From: Gordius sp. MW1
Lineage: Eukaryota > Nematomorpha > Gordioida > Gordea > Gordiidae
Reading direction: 5' to 3'
Assembly: GCA_964036665.1 (NCBI GenBank)
Contig: OZ038527.1
Span: 8,339,835 to 8,403,834 of the forward strand
DNA: 64,000 nt
Shown: in pieces, positions 22,361 through 34,770 of the stretch
Layout: every line of letters begins with the position of its first letter
Numbering within the stretch: position 1 is the stretch's first letter
The notes under the pieces: generated by a model
What the model was told of the DNA's origin: nothing
Seen by the model: the letters and a program-made list of their open reading frames with translations, nothing else
Database searches by the model: none
Program-made: the position numbers and the translations under genes

Positions 22361-22369
22361 TAGCACCTA

Positions 22370-24280
22370 TTTTCAAAAAAGATCATATTGTGACTTATAG
22401 AAGTGGGACGCATTGTAGTCAAATTGACTATCTGCTCATAGGGCGAAAGTATACTTATGGAATATCGAAGATTGCAAAGTGTACCGGGAGAAGAAATCGC
22501 CATGCAACATCGTCCACTTGTGATGAATCTCCAAAGAAAAGTATTTCCTGAAAGAATAAGGGTCAATGAACCGCGAAATCTATGCAAAATGCTAAATGAT
22601 ACGTCGACGAACGATAAATATTATCAAAAAGCCTCCTCATTTTTGGGTGCAAGCAAGTTCCAAAGGTAGATGATTGAGAGACGCTAACTAAGAACATAAA
22701 GGGCACAGCGATTCGAGTTCTAGGATAGACCAAAGGAGGCAAACCTATGAATATGGAATATGGTGGTGGGATCAATCGGTGAGGGATTTCATCGAAAGAA
22801 AAAAAAATCTATATAGACGGTGTCATAAATCAAAAAAGTCGGAGGATTAGCAAGAGTAAAGGGAGAAGATAGCCGCAAAAAGGCCATTACAAGCGAAGAA
22901 CGCGTACAATGAGATGACAAACAAACTGGACCATAAAAAGCTTATGTACAGATTGGTCAAGATAAGGGAGAAGTAAAGTCGCGATGTCGAAGTTCTTAAA
23001 GTAGTCAAAATGGCCCAGATGGAATACCTATAGAAGCATTGCTCGGATGCCGTGAAGAAGTAGTCACGACCATGACAAACCTTTTTGACAAGATATTTGC
23101 AGAAGAGCGAATTCCTAATCTTGGAGTGTAAGCACGATTATACTCTTATTTAAAGACAAAGGAGACCCTTAGAACTGTGACAATTACCGAGGTTTCAAAT
23201 TAATTTACCACTCCTTCAAGCTTATGGATTGTAAAAAAAATGAAAATCGAGGTCGAAATATTGGTTGCCCAATTCTTTGTGGCCGGTAAATCCATAATCG
23301 ATCTAATCTTCACACTAAGACAAATGATGGTTAAACATGGTGAAAATACAAGAGACCTACATATGGTCTTTATCAACTTTAAGAAAGCTTATGACAAAGT
23401 TCCTCGCGGTTTAATATTATGAAGTCTCAAATTCGTGTGTTAGGACGACAGTTGGAGACTCTAAACCTTTTCGGTTTTAAATTGAATTACATCAAAGATC
23501 TGCTCCAAGTCCCTTTTTATTTAATATAATTAGGACATAATAACGAATAAGTATACTATATGCCGATGATATAGTACTATGCGAGAATACAAACGAGAAA
23601 GTATTTGAATAAGCCGAAGAGTGGCCAAAGCGCTTAGAATATGGTTTAAAGATCAACGATCAAAAAACGGTATACTTGGAGATGAACGTTACAGGCACCC
23701 CATCGCTAGATGACCATCCACCCAAAAGTAGACAGATTTATATACCTCGGCTTGATTTTACATCAAAATGAGGTTGCGCAATAGAAGTTAATGCCCGGAT
23801 TTAAAAAGGTGGCTTAAATAGTGGAGTTAAGGGCAAAGCTTTATAATGCATCGTAAGACCTGTTTTACTCTATTAAATTGAAACATGGGCATTAAACACC
23901 ACGGAAGAAAAGCTATTGCAAGTCACGGAGATGAGAATGGTACGGTGAGCTTGGGGTATATTAAGCTCGTCTATATGATGAATGACTTTCTCGTGACAAA
24001 AATAAGTATTCAATTTATGGCGGACATGAAACGAAAATTGGCTAGGAGTATGGGCATACTGAGAATTGAGACGAATAAGGCAAATCAAAAGAACTGGACA
24101 TGGAGAAACGGGGGAAGAGAGGACAAGACGACCACGCGTCACGTGGAAAGGGCAAGTCAACTAAGTTATGAAATCTAAGAAGATTCATCAAAACATGGCA
24201 TTTACCCGATCAAGAGAAGATAAACTCATCAAAACAAACCCCACGATTGTGGGGCCAAATACTTGATAAAGAAGAAGGGA
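22370..24280 (+). mobile_element. Decayed non-LTR retrotransposon (LINE), copy B
   Basis: In order: the end of an endonuclease domain (TYRSGTHCSQIDYLLIGRKY, then VPGEEIAMQHRPLVMNLQ), reverse transcriptase (FVAGKSIIDLIFTLRQMM, DKVPRGL, YADD at 23559-23570), and the C-terminal ETWALNTTEEKLLQ region. It ends in the same gataaagaagaag tail as copy A. Many stops and frameshifts; 5'-truncated. Copies A and B lie head to head. Confidence 0.88.
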
Positions 24281-27200
24281 GAGATCGCTTTGCGTGGGCA
24301 AGTGCCTGTAAACGCTATGTTGAATCACGCAAATATTTTGCAAACCCCTTGATCACAAATATTCCTTTAAATTTCTTAAAAGTTCCGCGTTCGTTGTGGA
24401 TATCAAGGAAGCCCTAGGCTAACCTAGATTTGCTGACGGTCTACGCTCTGATAGTCAAGTTGATCCTGATCTTATATAACCGCTAAATTCACTCCAATAT
24501 AAAACGGATTCCTTACTATTTATTTGTAGCCAACCACTCTGTCAAATCATTCTTCACAAATTCATTTTTTTCCACGTGCATATGGCGGCGTTTTTCTTAA
24601 GCCATCACATGGACGTTCTACAGGTTTGGACATTTAGTCCCTTCCACATATTCATTTGGGCCTAACGTTATAGTCTATATTTGATCAATATGTTGATTGA
24701 GAGCAATTATCACTTTTAATTTCAAAACTCCTGTATATCTCATGAAATTCTGGTTAAGATTTCGAAAAAACATCATTTATACCGTCTCTCCATTTTCGCC
24801 CCTTTATATTGGTATAGGAAAGTACTTTGATGGTAGAATGCAAAGGAGGTAGTACCTGGCTGCTGATTGCGGCAGAGAGACATAGATGTGGGACGAGAAA
24901 CGAGGATAAGATGGAGCGGAGCGAGCGATGTTGGGGAAGAATGTGGGACAAAACGAGGTCCTAGGGCTGTAGGAAGGCAATGGGGGATTGAATCCTGGGA
25001 GAGGCTAGGCGTACTTGAGAGGGGTATTTTTAGGAATGGAACAGGAGCTGGGGGTCATGTGGATTAGATACCGATATGGGGTAGATTTGAATTAAGGTAC
25101 TATGCATTTGTAAAACCAATGCTCATAGGGTAAAGCTTTTCTTTTATTTGGATTTAATGAGAATTCCTTAACTGTAGATAAACCCCCCCCCCCCCCCCCC
25201 CAAAACACACACACACTATATTTAGGCCCCATTAACTTTAAACTATTCATTTAAGGATTAGAGTTGTAGTCTATTCTGATTACACCTAGCTTTTAGTCAG
25301 TTCCACTTTTGTAATGTAATAACATTTTGAATCAAGTTATCCTAGTTATAAATATCTTTAAACAGAGAGCCACAGGTTTATAACCTAATTCCTGCCTCCG
25401 AGACTAGTGTTGGCTTAACTAAGACATTGCCTTAATAACAGAGCATACAGGTTCATCTTAAGATATAACTGTAAAGAAGACCAACAATTTATTTAAATAT
25501 CTAAACAAATTATCAATTCAAACATAAATTAGCTTTAATATTTTATGAAAATAATGATATATCAAAAAAATATATTGAATTATTTTATCAATTTAATTAA
25601 TTAGCAGAATTTTCAAATAAATCTTAAGCGATTATAAATTTTAATATAAAAATGATATTTGTTGCAAATATACTGAGTTCGATTTTGACATCACATTATC
25701 ATTTTTTACTTTATTAATCTATATGTATATTAGAATGTAACACACCTTTTTTTGTGGGTCTGAAAATTCTCTACTGATTGCTCTGAAAGTTTGCATAAAA
25801 TTGGCTTGGTATTCTAGATGCTTTGAGTTTGAGTCATCAAGCGGATGCTAAAACGTACTTTTTACTTTAATATTTTTCGCAATGTTATTCATTGCCTTTA
25901 AAGTTGTTCCCCTATTGTTTTGCCATTTTTACTTCAACTTTATATTTACAAGATATATGCCTGTGACAAATAAAAGGATAATAGTTGAAAAACATCACTA
26001 ATTCCTTACTATGAGTACAACACGTGAAAAACGGAGCAGGAGTTAAGTCTTTAATTGCACTTTTTTTAAATTTAAATCTCAATGTATTTCTTTGTGTTTA
26101 AAAATTTTTTGATCATAAACATGTTAAATAAAATTTACCCTTTTCAAGAATTAAAGTTATTTGCGTCATAAAATTTTATGTCAAAAAATGGGAGCTAAAA
26201 GTTTTTTCTGAACTTATATTTTATAAAGTTTGCTTTCTTTCTATGCTAACTCTGCTTCATGGCACAAGTCTGTAATTAAAGAGCAGGATTAATGTATATA
26301 AAAGATAAAGAATTGGCTAAGCCATATTAAACAATTTTACCTTGTACTTCGTTATTATAGGGCCCTTGGGTCTAGCCGGACCAGGCAACTGCGTGTAGTT
26401 AGATTTTCAATCGGGTTTTTATATAGTGTATTATTTTGTTTCTCCCTATTATTTTGTTGCTTTTTTATTTGTAATCCATACATTGAAAATCCGAATTTTA
26501 TACTAAAAAATGATCATTTTGCTACACTTCTTAATTCAAATCTCTGGCATTATTCATGAAAGGAAGTGAAATATTTATGTAGCCTTTTAATTGCACGCAT
26601 ATATTTAGTTTTATGTACTAACGTGTAATAGTGGTTGAAATAATTTGGAATACCATTAATTAGGGCCTAAAGGGCAAATATGCTATTTCAGGCCGGGCAG
26701 TTCGGGAAGCTCTAATGATTCGATCATAGTGGAGAGGACATTTTGAAGAATTATGAAAGGTCCGGGCGGGCAATTAGGTTATAAAATTGGACCCGGCCGG
26801 GTTTGGGCAGAAAAGTTTAAACAAATGTTACCTTTTATTCATACCCCCTAGCATCTTTAAGTTAACAAATTATATGCAAAGTTAAAAGGTAAATTTACCA
26901 AATATTTATAAGGTTTATAATTATTTTATAAGTCTGCAAGCATATTAATATTAAAGCTTGAAAAACCTCGGAAATTTTTTTACATAAAAGTCTAAGTTCG
27001 ATCATATATCATCCTTAACAAATAAAAATCAATTTTGGAATTGAAGATTGAGCCAAAGCAAAGCTTGGCCAGGCTCAGCTAGTTTCTTATATAAGTTACA
27101 AAAGATTCTATCTTTAATGGTCTGAATTATAATCTATTTGTCTTTAGGCTTTCAATCTTATGAAAGTACTATCATGTGTAATAGCGTTTTATATAAAATG

Positions 27201-29268
27201 TTGAAAACCACATTTATTGTAAGGGTAACAACGATTATTATTTTTAAGGCTTTTTTCAGTTTTATTATGATCAATTATTCATATGTATTTGAATTGTGAT
27301 ATTGGAAATCAATAGCAATTACACGATATACTAATTTCTTTTTAGTACTTGTTAATGTCTTTTAAGTAACATGTAATGATTTTTTATGTCAACTTTCTTC
27401 TAGGAATAATATACATCTTATAAGGTTGAAATTGAAATATGTCAAAAACATTTACTTTTACTAAATAGATTGCAAATTACCCATTATTAGCAAATATTAA
27501 AACAATTGATTACCGGTTATATAGACATAGAGTAATCTTTGTACAAATTAAAACAAAAATTTGGAAAGGTATGTTGATTGAGAAAAGTGAACAAAGCATC
27601 ATTTATCGATATCGCCAGTTAGTATTGGTAATTCATTGAAGTTAAAAATTAACATTTATTTTTAATTTTTATTAGTATTTAAGGAAAAAGTTGTCTGCAA
27701 CTTAATATTTGAAACTATCTTCTCATATTTAGTTAGACGATCAAATCTCCTTTGGCAAATTTATCAGCGCTTTACTAAATAAGAATAAACTTAACAATCA
27801 CGTTATTGTTTTGCTCTGGCATAAACAAATTTAATTGAAAATACGTAGCATACGCAAAACCTGTTGATTCGTGAGATCATGAACAAAATGCTTTAAGGCT
27901 ATGATTATTGCATTTTACACAATTAGATAATTTATAAATATTAAGAAAACTTTTTCATTTTTTATTGAATCGCACTTGTGATTGTTTAGTAAACAAAATG
28001 TTTCAATTTATGAATATACAATACTTTCCATTTAAATATAAGGCGTGAAACAAATGTTATAATTTTTTATACTATGACAAGGAAGATTCATCGCTATTAT
28101 TTATTTCGGTGTGCGCAGGAAATAAGCATTAGATTTAAAACCACTTAATAGCGATTTCTAAAGTCTAATGACACCTTTGCTTATTTTTGGGGCAATGAAA
28201 TTGAAGACCTCAAAAGATAACGTTCTTTACAATTGGTTTAAATTATAGAAGAGGTATTTGACCTATCTGGATCGCTCTGCTCAAACAGGTTGTCTTAAAA
28301 CTGTGACAAAACGTAAAAAATTTTAGTCATCAATTTACCACGCAATAAGCTAAATGCTGGCCTCGCCTAGGCTCTCACTCAGTTAAATTTAGTTGATCGA
28401 TAGTGAAAGATTTTTCATAAAATAGATAAATTATTAACTATATGTCATGGCAAGAATAAATTATTTAATATTTTTTAACATTTTTAGAGAAGCACTTAAG
28501 TAAAAAGAGGGAGTTTATTAATTATAAAAGAGCTGAAAGATGACAATAACGATTTTTTAATTAATGAAAGTAGAGGTAGCACCATCAATTTTCACTCTCA
28601 TTTTTTGACCATCAGAATGTAATTTACTGAATGATCAAATAGGATTGATGAAGTGTAATGACGAGAAAAAGTTCTTTGAAGAATTAAGTTTTAAAGGGAT
28701 TCAAACTACAAAAGTAAAGCTTTGGGGTTACACAATAAAAGGAGTCAAGAAACAGTAATATTAGTCTTTCGCACAACATCATTTTTAAAAAAATAAATTT
28801 CGGAAATCATGCGCCTTTATCTCTCAAAGAAAATTTATAAATATACTATTTTTTGGTTTTTAGCATCTAACATATTTCTGGAGTAAATTATGATATAACA
28901 TGTATTTGCTAATATTTACTTGTCTTTTTAAATGCTACTCAATGGCAAACATTTCTATTGCCTTTGTGAAAAGATTGCATCATACAAAGTATCGATAATT
29001 AAAAGTAAGGGCACATCTTATTTTCAGACTAGTAAATAAAATAAAGACAAATTTTGAATAAAAACTAAATCTAGAAATCGGCATCAGCTGCTCGATTTCA
29101 ATATATTCCAATAACTTTTTGCTTGAACAAACCTAGTATCCTAATGGCAAGGTATAATCTCAAATCCCTGGCCGATAGCTGACCGTTGCACTTGGATTAT
29201 ACTTGTGATGCTTTCGAGCTATAATAAATAAATTAATTTTTGCCCTTTATTCATTTTTAAATTATATA
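24281..29268. other. Long AT-rich intergenic stretch, no gene seen
   Basis: Includes a less AT-rich patch at about 24840-25090 with no recognisable product, a poly-C run followed by (CA)n near 25184-25216, and GC-richer fragments at 26360-26400 and 26640-26810 that resemble one near 56835. No exon or RNA gene recognised. Confidence 0.45.
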
Positions 29269-30680
29269 TTAATTGCTATGCAATTTATAGGCTCGCTTTT
29301 TGTTGTCCGTCCGTTGTCCGTCCGTCCAACATGTATTTGAATTGCTGGTTAGATACCCGGAGAAGGCAATTTTTTTTTAAATTAATATATTGTCAATTGC
29401 TATGCAATTTATAGACTCGCTTTTTGTTGTCCGTCCGTCCGTCCGTTGTTCGTCCGTCCAACGTTCTTAATTGCTGTTCGATACCCGGAGAGGGCAAATT
29501 TTTTTTTAAATTAAATTAATATTAATTGCTGCGCAATTTATGGGCTCGCTTTTTGTTGTCCGTCCGTCCAACGTTCTGAATAACTGGTTCGATACCCGGA
29601 GAGGGCAAATTTTTTTTTAAATTAAATTAATATATTGTTCTTGTTAATACCATTGATACTGTGGCTTTTTGACAGCCTGGCTACTGAATAATGAAAAAAT
29701 GACCATTGGGACTATTGGCCAAAGTATAAATCGAAATTTTTTTTTGTTTTTTTAATTGCTATATTAGGTTAACATTGAAAATTACCTATACCCCCCTACA
29801 ATGGCCTATGCCTCTACTGATATGGGTCTCTGTGCTCCCCCCACAAAGGCTTATGCCTCTACAGATGTGGGCTCGTATCCCGGAGAGGGCAAATATTTTT
29901 TTTTAATTAATACATTGTTCTTGTTAATACCATTGATAATATGACTTTTAGGTCGTCTGCTGGCTACTGACCAATGGAAAAACATGGCCATTGGCCAAAG
30001 TAAGAATAAAATCGATCGTTTCTAGATTATTATTAGAGGTTAGTTATTTGGCTGTCTGCTGACCATTAGAAAAATGACCTTGGCCAAAGTCTATATCGCA
30101 TTTTATTATAATTATAGGCTATTTGGCCGTCTGACCAATGGAAAAAATAATGGCCAAGGTCTGATTGGAAATTTTTTTTTTAATATCTTGTTTATACTAT
30201 ACATATGCGCATGATTTGAACAGAGTCTATAGTCATAATTCAAATTATGGGTGGCCTACACCAAATTGTTTAAATTTATACAGTATCAAAAAACTCTAAA
30301 TTGAAAGTTGTACGTTTTGGAAGGATGACTATTGGCTTTTCCAAGCTCATACCCTCTATTTGCGTTCCTTTCGACATTTTGATTAATTTAGAAGTTGATA
30401 AATAAGAATGAATGAAAGAAAACCTATTCCTCAATAATAGCAAATTTTACAAAAATTTAACTTTTTAAATATTTGTATAAATAATTAACTAATCATTTTG
30501 CATTTTATACCCTCCTATAGGCATTCTCACCCCTTCTCCTCTTTCTCGCCCATAAATTGCATAGCAAATATGCTACGTTTATACGGAGTATAGATGAGTT
30601 TCGTTCCCCCTTCCCTCCTGCACCATTCTCCCCCTTCCCTTCTTCCCTCCCCCTTCCCACAAGGGCCGAAGGCCCGAGTT
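29269..30680 (-). repeat. Composite tandem-repeat element, copy 3 (diverged)
   Basis: Left end aattgctatgcaattta followed by gtccgt microsatellite, repeated three times with a period near 125 bp (29269, 29395, 29521). It then has diverged copies of the ~129-bp unit with gaccattggccaaa, and the right module with aggcattctcaccccttc, a pyrimidine-rich cccttccc tract and gggccgaaggcccgag. Same module order as copies 1 and 2. Confidence 0.8.
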
Positions 30681-31386
30681 ATTAATTTAATTTTATATCT
30701 TTTCTTTTAATGTTTATTACTTAAAATAAAAATAACAAAACTTAAAAAAAATTATTTGGTTGAGATTAATATTTCACATTATATATCTATCTAGTTAATC
30801 CCGGCAAACGTTGTTTTACCATATACATTATGTCTGGCAAATTAACTAACTTACTATAAGTGTGTGGGGATGTTTTTTGCAGAAGTTTTATCTAAATTGT
30901 AGTGTTATTTTTAAAATCGATGGAAAGTAAAGTAAATAACTAATTGCAAGTAAGGAGTTTGTCGGGGAATGAAGGGGAGAAAATTTTTTTTATTACTGTT
31001 TCCTGGGGGGTTGTTGGTCTACCGGTTACATTTTCTCACTCTTAAATAATACCTTTTTTATCATTCGCATCACTTTGTTATATATGGAATTATTATACTT
31101 TTAAATATCTAATCGGGAAAACTTCAGCCTTGTATGTATGACGTCATTATTGTATATGATGCTATAAATAAAACTGCTGGCCAAGAAATGTCCGATATTT
31201 TTAAAACCAAAAGGTATTTTAGGAATCTGAAAAAGCTAATTTGCCCCTGGCCGCCCTGGGCATCTACGGCTAAATTTTCGCGCGAATCGGGCCGGTAGTT
31301 TCAGAATTTAGCCCTTTTTAAAACTAAAAGGAATTTAAGGATTCTGCAAAAGTCGGGCCGGTAGTTTCAGAATTTAGCCCTTATCC
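30681..31386. other. Non-coding DNA with a short local duplication
   Basis: A segment with tcgggccggtagtttcag occurs twice (31287 and 31353, 66 bp apart) directly before the CATA microsatellite. A related, more diverged unit starts near 31198. No gene seen. Confidence 0.5.
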
Positions 31387-33341
31387 ACATACATACATAC
31401 ATACATACATACATACATACATACATACATACATACATACATACATACATACATACATACATACATACATACATACATACATACATACATACATACATAC
31501 ATACATACATACATACATACATACATACATACATACATACATACATACATACATACATACATACATACATACATACATACATACATACATACATACATAC
31601 ATACATACATACATACATACATACATACATACATACATACATACATACATACATACATACATACATACATACATACATACATACATACATACATACATAC
31701 ATACATACATACATACATACATACATACATACATACATACATACATACATGCATGCATGCATACATACATACATACATACATACATACATACATACATAC
31801 ATACATACATACATACATACATACATACATACATACATACATACATACATACATACATACATACATACATACATACATACATACATACATACATACATAC
31901 ATACATACATACATACATACATACATACATACATACATACATACATACATACATACATACATACATACATACATACATACATACATACATACATACATAC
32001 ATACATACATACATACATACATACATACATACATACATACATACATACATACATACATACATACATACATACATACATACATACATACATACATACATAC
32101 ATACATACATACATACATACATACATACATACATACATACATACATACATACATACATACATACATACATACATACATACATACATACATACATACATAC
32201 ATACATACATACATACATACATACATACATACATACATACATACATACATACATACATACATACATACATACATACATACATACATACATACATACATAC
32301 ATACATACATACATACATACATACATACATACATACATACATACATACATACATACATACATACATACATACATACATACATACATACATACATACATAC
32401 ATACATACATACATACATACATACATACATACATACATACATACATACATACATACATACATACATACATACATACATACATACATACATACATACATAC
32501 ATACATACATACATACATACATACATACATACATACATACATACATACATACATACATACATACATACATACATACATACATACATACATACATACATAC
32601 ATACATACATACATACATACATACATACATACATACATACATACATACATACATACATACATACATACATACATACATACATACATACATACATACATAC
32701 ATACATACATACATACATACATACATACATACATACATACATACATACATACATACATACATACATACATACATACATACATACATACATACATACATAC
32801 ATACATACATACATACATACATACATACATACATACATACATACATACATACATACATACATACATACATACATACATACATACATACATACATACATAC
32901 ATACATACATACATACATACATACATACATACATACATACATACATACATACATACATACATACATACATACATACATACATACATACATACATACATAC
33001 ATACATACATACATACATACATACATACATACATACATACATACATACATACATACATACATACATACATACATACATACATACATACATACATACATAC
33101 ATACATACATACATACATACATACATACATACATACATACATACATACATACATACATACATACATACATACATACATACATACATACATACATACATAC
33201 ATACATACATACATACATACATACATACATACATACATACATACATACATACATACATACATACATACATACATACATACATACATACATACATACATAC
33301 ATACATACATACATACATACATACATACATACATACATACA

Positions 33342-33371
<30 letters not shown>
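31387..33371. repeat. (CATA)n microsatellite, about 496 units
   Basis: 1985 bp of uninterrupted acat/cata repeats. The only deviations are three A-to-G changes spaced four bases apart at 31751, 31755 and 31759. The repeat contains no stop codon on either strand in most frames, so it gives artificial open frames of more than 500 codons (HTYI or MYVC repeats). These are not genes. Confidence 0.97.
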
Positions 33372-33373
<2 letters not shown>

Positions 33374-34377
33374 GATTATTGCATGAAAACTAAAAAAAAA
33401 TAGTTTCACACCAAAATGGGTAAGGATATCTTAAGGGTTCCAGTGATTGAAGTAAAATTTTAATTCTTAAGATATCAGTAGGCTTCGTGAATTATCGTCA
33501 TGTTTTTATTTAAATATTTTGTTTTAAACAAATTACTTCTATAATTTAACTAAGGTTCGTTATTAACCAATAAGGTAAGATAATTATCACCAAGATAGTT
33601 AACAAATTTAATTTCTATATTTGTATGGATTCAATGACTCTTTAACCCACCGATTTTTATTAAAAGTATTTATTAAGCTCTATAATGACAATAATGATAA
33701 TTTTCACCGTGATAAGTTGACAAATTAATTTGTATATTTAAAATAACTTTATGAACTTAACCTTTTTGTTTAAATTTTTTATTTAACTCTAAAAATAACA
33801 ATTACGACATTTGTCATCAATAACATTCGATTATAATCAAAATATGTGTAAAATTTTATGACATAGCAAGATATTAATATCAAATATGGCACTCAACAAT
33901 GATAACAATAAAAGTAATATCATGTAAAATGTTGCAAGCATATATGTCACTTAAATTGTTTTTAAGAAACTTAACAAAAGAATTTTTAGGAACCTAAAGA
34001 AAAAAAAATATCAAATATTTTTAAAACGTAGCATACAAGTAAAAAAATTTAGCAGGATTTATTTAAAAACTTAGCAAATGAATAAAAAACTTAGCATTTA
34101 ATTAAAAAAATGCGAATAAATTAAAAAATTTAGCAAGCGCGAAAAACTTAGCAATGAAACACAAGAAATTTGGTAATTTCTAATTTGATTATCAAAGTTA
34201 GCAAAATTAAACAGAAAATCGGAATTATAATTTGTCATTTCAACGCGATCGCAATTTTTGAATGTTTACCTCGCATATAATTTTTATAGTATATATAGTT
34301 TCATTTAATAAAAGATATCATTAGCAAAAAAAAAAAAAAAAAAATTTGTATTTGTATTTGTCGCTATTTTCCAAATG
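33372..34377. other. AT-rich spacer with a ~110-bp tandem duplication
   Basis: A unit beginning ataattatcaccaagatagt near 33580 is repeated in diverged form near 33698. From 33960 to 34160 there are several 'aaacttagcaa' repeats. A poly-A run lies at 34326-34344. No gene seen. Confidence 0.4.
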
Positions 34378-34545
34378 AAGTTTAAAGGCGATGTTCGTTT
34401 GAATAAGCAAATTGCCCCTATGGACGTTGGATCAACTCACTTTCATCAAACACCCTAGTTTGCGACGAAATGACGGTTGTTGATCATAGGTTCATAATTA
34501 ACTAAAAGACCCGGGGTAAAAGTGGCCAACTTTACAAGAGTTTAA
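34378..34545 (+). pseudogene. Decayed duplicate of a ChAT exon
   Basis: Aligns along its length with the ChAT exon at 16379-16571. Both share gcgatgttc/tcgatgttc followed by aataagcaaatt/cataagcaaatt, then tctgttgatcat/ggttgttgatcat, then ggggaaagtggg/ggggtaaaagtgg and acaagag. One frame reads VVDH..KTRGKSGQLYKSL against [19 protein letters not shown] in ChAT. There are stops and small deletions, so it is not functional. The upstream flank (tcgctattttcc against tcgcaatttttt) also matches, pointing to DNA-level duplication of part of the locus. Confidence 0.65.
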
Positions 34546-34689
34546 ACTAATGTATATTGTTCTTCTTAAATTGATTTATAAATTAACTTTAAATTCCATT
34601 TATAAAATAATGGAAATAAAGGGTTAACAAAATATGAACAGTCTTAAGGGCATCGCATATAATGGTAAAAAACACGGTTCAACAAGAAA

Positions 34690-34770
34690 AATCGACTGGC
34701 GAACTGTTTGCAGATTTTGGTAGAGTTTTTCGCGGTGAACTCGAATAAATTATTAATTAGGAAGAGGAAT
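34690..34770 (+). pseudogene. Possible decayed duplicate of the next ChAT exon
   Basis: The stretch aactgtttgcagattttggtag through cgcggtgaac resembles acttgcctgttcgtgctatg through cgaggctgaac of ChAT exon 16833-17161, in the expected order and spacing after the exon-5-like piece. The match is weak. Confidence 0.35.

Noticed and set aside
24867-25067. 66-codon frame rich in Arg/Gly in a less AT-rich patch
   Set aside because: Overlaps another open frame on the opposite strand and matches no family; the patch may be a repeat fragment.
31367-33409. Six overlapping open frames of about 540-680 codons on both strands
   Set aside because: They are translations of the stop-free (CATA)n tract (HTYI and MYVC repeats), with no start context, domain or splice evidence.
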